From Bidens hawaiensis (Eukaryota > Streptophyta > Magnoliopsida > Asterales > Asteraceae), in NCBI GenBank assembly GCA_021521415.1, contig JAIQDT010009048.1, forward strand, positions 1 to 64,000: DNA of 64,000 bases, written 5' to 3'. Both the position numbers and the translations under genes were made by a program. This document shows, piece after piece, positions 24,247-34,898 of the stretch. Each line of letters opens with the position of its first letter. Within the stretch, counting starts at the first letter, position 1. The notes beneath the pieces were generated by a model that saw nothing but the letters and a program-made list of their open reading frames with translations, was not told where the DNA came from and made no database searches.

Positions 24247-24555
24247 TTGAGCAGATTAATCATTACATCAGTTAAACAAAGATGGAGTTTTGGCAAGAAT
24301 ATAAATATTTTAGGAGGGTTTTCAAAAATTAAAGCAAGAAGCTTTTCACATATTTTATTGGGAGATTACATGCTATTCAGGTAAAATATCTAGAATTGAA
24401 ACAAAAATAAAAGTTCAGTGACCTGATTGGAACAAAAGTTTTTATCAGTGACTTGATTAGAACAATTTTCAAAGTTGGTTATTATTCTATGGAGTAATCC
24501 CATTATTATATTATAAATTTTCATATGTTGCATTGCCCATTAATTTTAACAAGAA

Positions 24556-24585
24556 CTAGGTAATAGATCGCCAAGTTGCGACGGT
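24556..24585 (-). mobile_element. Helitron-like 3' terminus, degenerate
   Basis: On the minus strand an imperfect GC hairpin (CGTCGC...GGCGAT) is followed by TATTAC, CTAG and a host T. Sequence to the right shares GTTGGTAAAAC and GACGCGAATCCGATCG-type motifs with the body near 18.0-18.2 kb. Confidence 0.5.
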
Positions 24586-24899
24586 GCAAAACACGTGTTC
24601 GGTCGGTATTGGTTAGATGCGTTACGGCGACGACAAACCAAAAAAGAAATTTAGTAAATGGCTAGAATAGTGTTGACAATCGAATAGACTTATAAAACAA
24701 ACATGTCTAAGAAGACGTGTAGTCGGTTGGTAAAACGCACACAATGTGACTGCTAGTTGACGCGAATCCGATCGATAGCCATATGACACTAGAACTAAAC
24801 AAAAAAATAAACAAGTTCGTTAACGCTAAAATACTACTAACATATTAAAAAAATTTTCGTGATACAGCATTGAACCATTGAATTTGGCCGGTAGCGATG

Positions 24900-26440
24900 C
24901 TAATGCTACTAAATCGTTAACATAATTTAGTATGTTAAAAATCATGTATGATTTAAAAGAAATTAACATATATATTTTTTTTGGTGAAAAAAGTTGCTTA
25001 AACCACTCACTAAAAAAAAACTTTAAACCAAATATGACAAAACATTAATTAAGCATTATTTATCTTCTAAAAGCTATACATGGCAAAACATTAATTAAGC
25101 TGCCAAAAAAAAAGAACCAAAAACTGCTCACTGATGCTCATTCGAAATTAAGTGCAACAAATTATTAAACTTTAAAAGGATGCTTGATTGACCACCACAA
25201 CAACAAATAATAATTGTCATTACCTTCTAAATAATTACTTAAATGGGTATTCTAAGAATGAGAGCTTATTATGGCACCAATATTCAATATTTATCTATAT
25301 ATTTTAGAATAATCATTTAAAATTTTTTTGTTTTAGAGTTTTATTTGATATTTATCAATAATTTCTTTTAAAATTATTAATCCTCACAGAATAGGAGTGA
25401 TGGATACATGGAAATTAAAAAGTCCATAGTTTATCCTGTTGATATCATACAATTATCCTTTACTTGTTTTGTGATTTTCTTTAATGACTAATATATTTTA
25501 CTTATTCTTATTTTATAATTTTCTTTTCAAAAAACAACATACTCATCCATTTATCCCTACTTCCATTTGTAAACTACTGTTGATTGCTCTCCTTGTTCTA
25601 TTGTATGGGCGAATTATCTTAACGAAAGCTTTCTTTTTGGCCCTCGTGTAAGAAATAATCTATTCGTATGTCAAGTTAATGGTTTGAACCTTGATCTTCA
25701 ATCCTTAAAGCAAGAGCCTTTACCATTCGGTCCAGACTTCAGCCTGGAATGACTCTTATTTTACTTCATGTTTCAAGTAAGATTAGAATCCATGACATTT
25801 TGGTTAAATGTCATACACCTTTGTCATTAGATTAAACTTAAAGTAGTATCACAAAGCATAAATAATTTTATTACAATACCTGATATTCATTTTCTTTTAA
25901 TTCACACCTCTCTTTTGGCATAACAAGATAAACATACGTGGTAAAATTAGAAGAGTATGTAAATATATGATGTTAGAAACACATCATATACAGTACAGAT
26001 ATCCCACAGTTCTTGTGTCTTTCTAGTACATAAATAAAGTACAAATTGTGTTTACATATAACAATTCTATCTAATTAGTTTAAGTGTATGGCATATGCAT
26101 GTTCATTATCTGCACGTCCTTCTTGCACGTTAAGTTGTCGATCGTCTTGTGTTGATGAGTTCTCTATAAACACGTTGAATTGATAATCCGGGCACGACTC
26201 CTATAAATATTTGTGCAAAAAAACACTATACACTTAAAATCATGTAGCACGATCCATGCAAGCCACTTAGTTAAACAAACCAACCGGATTGATGATACTT
26301 AAACATGCCATAAACAAGTTGGTGAGTTGTAAACAGGTTGTATAAGTTTCTGTTTTAATGATACTTGCACTCTAGTGAACTTATAGAATAGATATAAGTT
26401 TCTGTTTTAATGATAAACCGAAGCCTATACAAATAGAATA
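24900..26440. other. Intergenic DNA, nothing identified
   Basis: AT-rich with scattered stops. No domain, terminal repeat or TSD pair was found on either strand. Confidence 0.45.
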
Positions 26441-26580
26441 TATATATATATATATATATAAGCCTGGTGTAGCAAACTGTCCACTTTTCGAGAGTGATGG
26501 CATGTGTCCGATGTAAAACTTTTTTCCAAGAGGAGAAAAGCTTCGAAGAATTTAAGATATTCACCACGTCACAATTTATA
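26441..26580 (-). pseudogene. Coding-like fragment, copy 1 of a dispersed pair
   Basis: The minus strand encodes a segment with KVLHRTHAITLEKWTVCY, closely matched by KVLHRTLAAGLEKWAVCY at 31.6 kb in the same orientation. Substitutions that leave the peptide readable suggest a common coding ancestor. A (TA)n run at 26441-26460 interrupts it on the right-hand reading side. I do not recognise the protein. Confidence 0.4.
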
Positions 26581-27039
26581 ACAAACTTGTAACAGTTGAC
26601 ATAAGTTTATCTTCAAATTGGTGTTTATATACCACCAGAATTACAATTTGAGGATGTTTGTAGCTTTCGACATTTATACATATCCTTTGTTGTCCCTTTC
26701 TAAACCAAGCTCAAATTTCACATATAATAATAATTCACACTAACTCGGTACATGAAATTAAGCAAACCATTGTCATTATAATAAATAAACTGTGATATTT
26801 TCAATGAAGTTGATTGGGTGAAAAGGAACTAAATTACATCATTTCGCTTGTATGCATGAATAACGAACCAAACATCCTGAGAAATAACAGAGCCCAGTCT
26901 TTCAATAACCTGCATATGCTCATCTAGCAACAAGGTCATGGTTTGAGTCAAGAGAAAACCATCACTTAACCCGACGCAAAACACCATCACTTGACAAGAT
27001 TTCCCTGCACACATTGCATCTAATAAGTGTAATTTACTG

Positions 27040-27540
27040 AGGCAGTATTGGCGTAAAGTATCGGTTCTATCCATGTTTCTTAACTTGCGAAACGCACAGT
27101 TCAATCTGTCTGGCCCGTTCACGGCTAACGCCCATTGCATACCCGATCTCTTGCAATGTTCGCGTTTTACAATCTTCTAGCCCGAACCACCACCTGATCA
27201 CCTTTTGTTTTTTTCATTTAATGTATTCAACTCCTTATCAAAATCCTCAGACATTTTTTGGTTCATTAATATCTCCTCTGGTGCAATAAGGTCCTAAAAA
27301 CCAATATGTCAGATTATTTTTAAAAATCAATAAGCCCGTTATAAAAAAAAACAAGATAAGGACAAACGGTGAGCCTGGTGTTGTTATCGAACCCTACAGG
27401 AACATCAACTCATCTGGCGGGTTTCGGAGCGTGTTCAGCAGATTGAATCCGTTTAATTGAAAGGCCCATTTCAACTACGATTTCTGCATGGGTCGGCTGT
27501 CTTCCTAGCTGCTTATCCAATAAGTGGTTCGCCTCGTATG
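27040..27540 (-). pseudogene. Plastid sigma factor (sigma-70 family) relic: regions 3 and 4
   Basis: Two exon-like blocks on the minus strand. 27540-27374 reads like sigma region 3 (LDKQLGRQPTHAEIVVEMGL, then an in-frame TGA). After a clear acceptor (TTTTTAG at 27294), the second block carries APEEILMNQKMSEDFDKEL, a frame change, then region 4 with its helix-turn-helix (TLQEIGYAMGVSRERARQIE), another frame change, and CAFRKLRNMDRTDTLRQYC. In plants these nuclear genes encode the promoter-recognition subunit of the plastid-encoded RNA polymerase. Region 4 binds the -35 box. At least two frame breaks and a stop mean it cannot make a normal product. Region 2 and the transit peptide were not found nearby. 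Which SIG paralogue it derives from is undetermined. Confidence 0.75.
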
Positions 27541-27832
27541 ATAAAATAATATAATAATATGTAGATGACAAGTAACAAAGAAACATGCTTGATTAAAATT
27601 AATATTATATTCATATTATAAAATCCATTACAAGCCTAGCAGTCATGTTGAGTCATGTAAACATCAACAAAAGTGACTCATCCTCACACTCTAAGAGAGA
27701 GAGGGAGTTCTTCCGCCATTGTAGACGCAGGAGGAGAGGAGTGGTCAGAACTGTGTGTGTTAAAAAGTGGAGGAATAGGAATGAGTGTAGTGTAAATGAA
27801 AGAGAGGCTGTAAAAAAGGAGATGCGAGGTAA

Positions 27833-27900
27833 AACCCTAACAGCCCACTAAACATGACAGGAGGTAAAACCCTAAAAGCCCACTAAACATGACCGGCCCA
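27833..27900. repeat. Two-copy tandem repeat, about 35 bp
   Basis: GAGGTAAAACCCTAA-AGCCCACTAAACATGAC occurs twice in tandem with one or two differences. Confidence 0.75.
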
Positions 27901-27911
27901 AACTCGTCTCG

Positions 27912-27912
<1 letters not shown>

Positions 27913-27955
<43 letters not shown>
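27913..27955. repeat. (ATT)n microsatellite
   Basis: About 14 uninterrupted ATT units. Confidence 0.95.
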
Positions 27956-27956
<1 letters not shown>

Positions 27957-28309
27957 CTATATCTATACTATATATAATTCACCAAATAAGGGCAAATTAA
28001 GACACAAATTTTTAAATAATTTACAACACTTAAAACATGAGGTACATGTGTTATAAGGGTAAACTTGTTTTTTAAACACAAATCCATTCAATTTACAAGT
28101 TTGGTCCCTCATCTTTAACCATATTATGTTTTTAATTTAAGTTGTAAACTAACTTCTCACCCATGATTTTTAAACGACTATAGCCTTTTCAAACGTTAAT
28201 ATTTTTATAAAAAAATTACATCATAAAAACGAGCATTTTATTCTTTTTAATTTGGATATGATATTGTTATAATTTTTTTCATTTTAAATAAATTAATATG
28301 TTACGTAGG

Positions 28310-29039
28310 AGTGTTCAGTGTCGGTTTTGATGGTTTTTAAGTTAAACTCGTGAGTTCAACTTTTAATACTGATTTTTTTGTCGTCCAAAACCAAACTCAA
28401 CCATTGAAAGTTGAAACCAAATCGATACTAGCGGCCCGGTTCCAGTTTGGTTTCACAGTTTAAACTTTAATAATAAATTTAGTTTAAAATAATTGTTAAT
28501 TTAAATGTACCATCAGTTTTAACTAACACCAACATAATATGATACTTGAGAGGATCATAAATAAAAAATGATAATTTTAGCCACATAAATGGTAAATATT
28601 AATGGAAGATCTATGACGTGAAATAATAACAAAGATTACAAAATGAATCATACTGCAATTAGGTTAATTTGAAATTGTATAGTCAAGTTATTTGTAATAA
28701 AAAGATCATGTTCAATTAAATTTTAACTATATCTAATATATATTACAAAACATATATAATAATTAATAATAAAAAACATTAAAATGCATTCAACATTTAC
28801 AGTCTGGTCTGGTTTCTTATGGCCGGTTGTCAGTATAAACCGCGAACTAACTGTTCACTACGTTTTGAAAATTTTGAAACCGACCAACAAACCGAAAGTA
28901 AAAAAAGATAAAGAAAAAAGAAGTCAAACCAATGACCGGTTTAAACGATTTAAAGGTTTTAACCGAACCATAAACACTTATATTTGTTACGTGATTAACA
29001 TGTTCAAACACCCGCTGCATCGCGCGGGCACCCGTCTAG
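28310..29039 (+). mobile_element. Helitron-like element, 3' end at 29039
   Basis: CCCGC-TGCATCGC-GCGGG (29011-29028) forms a hairpin followed by CACCCGT and CTAG (29036-29039), then a host T. The 5' end is not certain; a change of composition near 28310 is a weak guess. No Rep/helicase coding sequence is visible, so it would be non-autonomous. Confidence 0.45.
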
Positions 29040-29539
29040 TTATATACTATAGATTAATATGTAAATGTCGGTGCCACAATTGAGTTTTTTACCTTTTAGG
29101 ATCAAGTGTGAGACATTTTATAGAGTTAATTTCATTAATTAAACCAAGTTGGAGGTTTGGCATGATGGCTTTACCTATCTGTGCTAACTCCTGCATTTCT
29201 TTGGTGGCCGAGTTCGACACCCCTTTGTATCATCAACTTTCAATTTTCTTGTGAATTTCTTTCAAGTGTTTAGTTGTTATATTAATGTGTTTTTTTTTTC
29301 TTTTTTCTTCCCTCTTAATTGAGTCCTTGGCTACAAGTTTTCTTTTATGTGTTGTTTGATTGTGTACTATCTTTAAGTATTGTTTCATTGTTATATTAAT
29401 GATTTTTTTTTTTAATCGGGTCCCTTGACTACAAGTTTTTTTTAGTTATTCTTTTTATGTGTTGTTTGATTATCTATTTATATATAAAAGTATGTTTTTT
29501 ATTTTGTTTAAAATATGTTTTGGTATTTTGTTTAGAATA

Positions 29540-30031
29540 TAATAATTGTTCTTAGGTTTAGTTCCATATCTGTTTGATACCGAACGAATTCATGCCAACT
29601 AGCCGACACAACGGCCGTGTTTTTTCTAAATATGTTAACTTGACGAAATTAGTTTTTTGATTTATTTTTGGTACCGTAACAAACGTTGCCGATACCACCC
29701 GATTTCGGGTCAATTTGCCACTGCAATGCCCTTCTTTTATCGACCGAATAAACGCCGTTTTAAATATGTTATTTTTTGTATCAAATGTTATACGAGTTTC
29801 AATATTATTTTGGGCGTCTATTAGTTTTTTAAGGACATAATGCATACACCGGCACAAACCTAATCGATGGCAACCAAATTCGTGTCACTTTGATTGTAAG
29901 TTGTATGTGTCTGCATACTCTTTTAGGCGTTTAGAAACTTAATTTTTATTTAGTCCTAGCGTCGTAACAAACTTAACCGATACCAACTGAATTCGTGTCC
30001 CGCCGCTGCAACGCGGGGGTTTATTACCTAG
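29540..30031 (+). mobile_element. Helitron-like element, 3' end at 30031
   Basis: CCCGC...GCGGGG (29999-30018) forms the hairpin, a short T-rich spacer follows, then CTAG (30028-30031) and a host T. The body shares GATACC-AC-GAATTCGTG-type motifs with the other termini. The start is approximate. Confidence 0.5.
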
Positions 30032-30034
30032 TTA

Positions 30035-30036
30035 TG

Positions 30037-30080
<44 letters not shown>
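30035..30080. repeat. (ATT)n microsatellite
   Basis: About 15 units directly after the Helitron end. Confidence 0.95.
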
Positions 30081-30597
30081 TTTTAAACCATATTTTGTAA
30101 CTTTTTGCGTCCGATCTCTGAGTCCCGACTAATTTGATGTTATATATAAATTTTGACCAAGCTCGGTCTTTAGTAAATATTAGGTCGACACCTAGATAAA
30201 TTTAAGCATGTCTCAACGGTTTATTTGAAAATATGTAAATAGTGGGACACATATCGAATTATTTTGTTTTGTTTTAGGTATTCACTTTTTTTTTTAATAA
30301 ATATACCATAAGTTCACAAAGTAGTCAGTTTAACATGTTTTGAGCTTTAAAACGAAAGTTATCACCTTTAAGGCATTTTCATATGTAAGAACTAGCTATA
30401 AGCTATTAGTAAATGGCCAAATAAATTTGATCAGGTCATTACAATGAATAAATTTAATAGTTTTCGTACTTGCAACATCTATTAAAAGACTTAAAAGAGT
30501 AATCAATGTCACCAACACAATGCTCTTTGAAGTATGAAAATATTACACACATAAGTTAGTGTTTGTTATGCAAAATACACACATAAGTTAGTGTTTG

Positions 30598-30747
30598 TTA
30601 TGCAAAATTGTTAGGCGAATAATGAAAAAAGAGTATTTGACTGGTCAATGAAATAAAATCACGTATTACACAAACAAACTCTGTCACCACCGCCCCCGTT
30701 GCCGCCGCCAACACCGCCACATAAAACTTGAGAGGAGCATCTAGATT

Positions 30748-30802
<55 letters not shown>

Positions 30803-31083
30803 TTCTTCACCATGATTTCACTCATCGAACTTGAGTGAGTAACTAACATGATCATATATACCGGAAAGTCAAAGGTCTGAAGCTTTTCTTGCCTTCTTCG
30901 ATCAATAAATTTCTTTGTTATATTAATCTTCCACCTCATGCTGCGACGTGTACGACCGTCAGTGTTTGTATTTGTGAACTCTACGTGGTTGGAGACGGGC
31001 CACAACGAGGAAAATTCAGAAAACTTAGATAGTTGTTTTTTAGAACTTAGAAGTGGTTTTCGTGGTGTTGAGGTCGGTTGCAA
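30598..31083 (-). other. Doubtful 161-codon frame containing an (AAT)n microsatellite
   Basis: A minus-strand frame stays open across the AAT repeat at 30751-30801, which would encode about 18 consecutive Ile. The N-terminal part is basic and Ser/Thr-rich. The C-terminal part has one hydrophobic stretch (VAVLAAATGAVV). No homologue is recognised, and the first half could be an exon with the microsatellite in an intron. More likely chance or a decayed gene. Confidence 0.2.
30751..30801. repeat. (AAT)n microsatellite
   Basis: About 17 uninterrupted units. Confidence 0.95.
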
Positions 31084-31599
31084 TAGTCATTTTTACATAA
31101 AGAAACGTATAATGTGTAAATAATTTATTTGTTCATTAGTTGGAGAGTGTCTACTTTTGATTCATGGTGAAAAGTGGTTGATAAATCATCACGTTGCAAT
31201 CTTTACACCTTCCATAATATCCAAAACCAAAATACATGTATCCCATTTTGACTTTTTGTTAAATACCCAACCTTTTTAATGTTTCTTTTATGACTAAAGT
31301 GTACACGTGAATGAAATATTTTAACTTGCAGATCATTATCTTAACTTTATTACATGGTAAGTATAATTTTCTTGAAAGAAATGAAATATTTTATCAAGTG
31401 TTTGGAAAAGTTTATTTTAGTATTCTTGTTTGATTTTTGTTGTAAACCGTATAGAAATAGTACTGTCTAAAACTAAAAGTGAGAGTCGAAAGACTGATAA
31501 GAGTTCGTAAACTAAAATGATGTTTTTTTTATTAATAACAAAATCTTTTCCTACCGGCCGTATCTTAGAAAAAGATTTTATAGGAAGTCTGTGACCATT

Positions 31600-31760
31600 T
31601 TCCAAAGTAAACTGGCGTAACAAACTGCCCACTTTTCTAGACCGGCGGCAAGCGTTCGATGTAAAACTTTTTGTTCAAAAGGAAACAGCTTCAAAGAAGA
31701 TCTTTTATATATTATTCGTCACTTCACAACGTGACTTAACAATTCACATAAGTTTACGTC
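31600..31760 (-). pseudogene. Coding-like fragment, copy 2 of a dispersed pair
   Basis: The minus strand encodes KVLHRTLAAGLEKWAVCY plus flanks matching the copy at 26.45-26.58 kb, including downstream CATAAGTTTA-C sequence. It is in the same orientation about 5 kb away, with the sigma-factor relic between the two. Confidence 0.4.
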
Positions 31761-32254
31761 CAAACTGGTTTATAGATCTAGTCTTACTATAGATGAAATA
31801 CTCATATGATGGAGCTAAATAAAAAAGATCTTGAGCACTAGCATTTGAATCCAACTCCTAGAACTTGAATCTCCTTCTTAAACGTGCTTAGCCCTTCCTG
31901 AAACTAGTGTGCGTGACGTTGAGGGAATCTTGTGGAGATGGCGACGGGCCTCGGGGTGGTTTACGGTGAAAATTACGGTGGCGTATGGTGGTTTACGGTT
32001 GGAACCGTGAATGATGAAGGTGGTCGTGGCTTAAGGATGGTGGTTAAGGGTTGTGGTGGCCATCGGTTAGGAATCAGAAGAGAGAATGGTGTGCATGCAA
32101 GAGTGTTTGTTTGAGATTTGAAAATAAGATTGATTTGATAAGGTGGTGGTGAGCCGTAAGGTGAAAAAGTAAGAGAGAGATGTGAGATTTGTCTTTGTCA
32201 ATGTTAGGAAGTGTTGTGTGGTATTTAGTGGGTTATGTTAGAGACACCCCAAGC

Positions 32255-32470
32255 ACCCCATAATAGGCGGCCTATAGTGCTATAGGCTGCCTATTAACGG
32301 GTGTTTGTCTTATATGTTGTACTTGATAGGCCGCATATATAGCTATAGGCCGCCTATCAAGTACAGCTCACATCATCGGCCTGTCAACTGATATCATTAT
32401 CGTCGGTCTGGTAAAGCTGTCATATCGTACCATATAGGCCGCCTATAGCCCTATACGCGGCCTATTGGTC
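32255..32470 (+). repeat. Set of palindromes (TAGGCCGCCTAT type) upstream of the MULE gene
   Basis: Three palindromic blocks at about 32263-32298, 32320-32367 and 32430-32466 share ATAGGCCGCCTATAG or its complement. The middle block has arms of about 20 bases (TGTACTTGATAGGC...). They lie just upstream of the ATG at 32593 and recur at the right end (34830-34862). The GCCGCC core resembles the GCC box bound by ERF proteins; a regulatory role is inference. Confidence 0.8.
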
Positions 32471-32592
32471 CGTTTAAATAATTAAGCTCACCAGGCTCCC
32501 CCTTTCTTCACTTTTTTATATATATTATACATATACTAACACATGCAACATACTTCATCAAAACCTTTCAAGAGTCAAAACCAAAAAATAAA

Positions 32593-34554
32593 ATGTGGTG
32601 GTTCGAAAATATGTTTCCTGACAACGAAGAGGAGCCGGGATACGCATCTAACGATCAGCCTAGCGCGTCAGGATTACCTGATTTGAACAAAGTTTCGTTG
32701 TATACTGATATAATATAAATTTGTTAGTTTGTTTATAACTAAAATATGTTACCATTACGTTTGTCAGGAGTATCATCATTACGATAGTCGGGCTAAAGAG
32801 TCTTATGATCAGCCTAGCACGCCCGGGTTACCAAATCTGAACCAGGTAATATATGTTTAATATAAAGTCGTTATTTATTTTTAACTAATATATGTTAGCG
32901 TTACGTATTTCAGGAGTATTTCGCTTACGAGAGTCAACTAGAACAATTTTACGGTGAGCCAATGTACCAGTTACCTGTTGACGGGTTATGGAGGCCAGTC
33001 GACTTCTTCGTACCACGTACCAGTAGAAGTTTCACCGTATAATGAGTGAAACGAACATGTCGGGGAAAACCTAGATGATGAAGATAACTTTGATGATGAT
33101 TATATACGCGAGCCGATGGTTTCGTATGAAACAAATAATGTAAGACATCATATGTTTTGTTTTAGTATTTATTATTATCATTATTATTTATAATATTTAT
33201 TATTATTATTATTACCACTATTACTATTACTGTTAGAATTTATTATTATTTAATTACTATTATTATTATTATTATTATTATTATTACTACTACTGCTAGG
33301 ATTATTGTTATAATATTATTAGTTACTATTTAATTATTATATTTATTATTATTATTATTATTATTTATAAATAGTTTTAGATTTTTGAGTCCCGTAAAGA
33401 GACGGAGGAATGGGAAAAAATGAGAGGACGAGATCATGGGTGCGTTACTGTGGTCCGACGATCAAAGACAAACGATGTAGACCTTGCATGCAATCGTGGA
33501 GCCGTGGAGGGGAACCCAAACTGAAGGCCACGATCAGGCGTACCGGTAGTATCAAAAAATACTGTCCATTTATACTCCAAGGCATGTACGAGTCGTCAAG
33601 TAAATGTTGGAGGCTTGAAGTGGTAAACGAGACACATAACCACGATCCCATTGTCTTTGAGGCGGGGTAAGCGGAGCTCCGAAAAATGAACAGAGATGAA
33701 CTTGATCTGGTTGCGAGGTTATATCGAAACGGCTTGAAGCCCCAACAAATTAAAGATGCTGTAAAAGACTAGTTTCCCGGTTGCCAACCATCACTCAGGG
33801 ACATATACAACTTCACATATAAGCTACGTAGATCGGCTAGCTGGTTTACATACCCCAGCAATTAGTCCGCGCCCGCTGAATCGCCCTCGCTGTACGAGCA
33901 TGCATATCGTGAAGTCGTTTCGAGGACCTGATGATAAGCCGGTAGACCGACTCGTGTCCGGCCAGTTGGCACGCGCTGCTTACGTCCTGGTGCCTTTAGT
34001 CGAGCCTGCCCCGATAGAAGCATTGGAGGTCTAGGTTGTTGACCAGCCTGTCGACAGGGAGGAGGACGTAGGTGGGGACGCAGATGCTGATGTTGACGCA
34101 CATGAGGTACATGTTTACATTATCGTTTAATTTTTACTTTTAATTCATCTATTTTATTAATTAGTTATTGTTTCGATATTAGCCACCGCCACAGCACGTC
34201 CCTCGTACTTATCGTGCAGTGCTTTTGGATGTCGGCACTGACGCTAGGTTACAGCACATGGAGCGGGGGATGCTGGAGATGCAGCGGGTGCAGCTGGAGA
34301 TGCAACGGGTGCAGCTGGAGATGCAGCGTCAGATTGGCTGGATCGTCAGTTACCTCGGCCCTGCTCAGCGTGGGGTACCACCTCCACCTACTTTTGGCCA
34401 CGAGGCGAGCACGTCGGGCGTTAAACGCGGACGGGGCGACGACGTGGACGACGACGGTCAGGGATCAGGCGTCAGACGGAGGGTTGACGACTACATCGAT
34501 GTTCATGATGCGACGTTTACGGCCGACGACAACGACGACACGCCGTTGTTATAG
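32593..34554 (+). pseudogene. MULE transposase-related gene (FAR1-type), internally deleted
   Basis: Exons at 32593-32691, 32768-32845, 32914-33139, 33381-33770 or so, 33860-34105 and 34193-34554. Exons 1-2 look like duplicates (DQPSASGLPDLN / DQPSTPGLPNLN). Exon 3 needs a frame change and holds a stop. Exon 4 resembles the FAR1 DNA-binding domain (FESRKETEEWEKMRGR near its start; CWRLEVVNETHNHDP near its end, with zinc-ligand-like Cys and His). The DDE catalytic core expected next is absent, and the reading passes to C-terminal sequence with stops. The last exon has three LEMQR heptad-like repeats, then an acidic Asp-rich tail. FAR1-type proteins derive from Mutator transposases. This copy cannot catalyse transposition. 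Confidence 0.6.
33158..33372 (+). repeat. Degenerate (ATT)n block in a MULE intron
   Basis: Repeated ATT/ACT trinucleotides form nearly all of the intron between the putative exons 3 and 4. Confidence 0.85.
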
Positions 34555-34830
34555 TTTGTGTGTATTTTATTTTATTTTGTAAAAACTCAATGTTTTTGTA
34601 TATAATAATGTTTTGGTTTGATGTATATACATGTTTATTGTTTTAGTAAAAAAGTTTTGTTACAAAAACACTTTTTAAAAAAAAAAATTATTTATAAAAA
34701 TGATAAAAAAAAGAAAACAAAAAAAAATAAAAACATAAAACATAAAAAGAAAAAAAAAATACAAAAAGTTAAAAATAAAAAACATAATAAGACAAAAGAG
34801 TGGGTTTTTTTTTTAAAAACACCCTTTAAT
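34555..34830. other. 3' flank of the MULE gene, A-rich
   Basis: Long A-rich tracts (34675-34800), no coding sequence. Confidence 0.5.
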
Positions 34831-34898
34831 AGGCGGCCTGTAGTGCTATAGGCGGTCTATTTAAGAGTTTTTTTAAAAAAACCTTTAGTGTCTCTAAC

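Larger units (their letters stand above)
32237..34898 (+). mobile_element. Deleted MULE carrying a FAR1-type transposase gene remnant
   Basis: The ends GTTAGAGACAC (32237) and GTGTCTCTAAC (34888-34898) are inverted, and both are followed inwards by AATAGGCGGCCTATAG-type palindromes. Between them lies a spliced gene whose exon 4 encodes a FAR1/MULE N-terminal DNA-binding domain. The transposase catalytic core is missing. No clear TSD was found; the right end abuts the arm of another MULE. Confidence 0.6.

Noticed and set aside
27913..30801. CRISPR-like array from regular repeats
   Set aside because: The repeats are plain ATT/AAT microsatellites with no spacers, and the DNA is plant nuclear.
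30598..31083. A confident membrane-protein gene
   Set aside because: The frame depends on an AAT microsatellite read as poly-Ile and no family is recognised; kept only as a doubtful entry.
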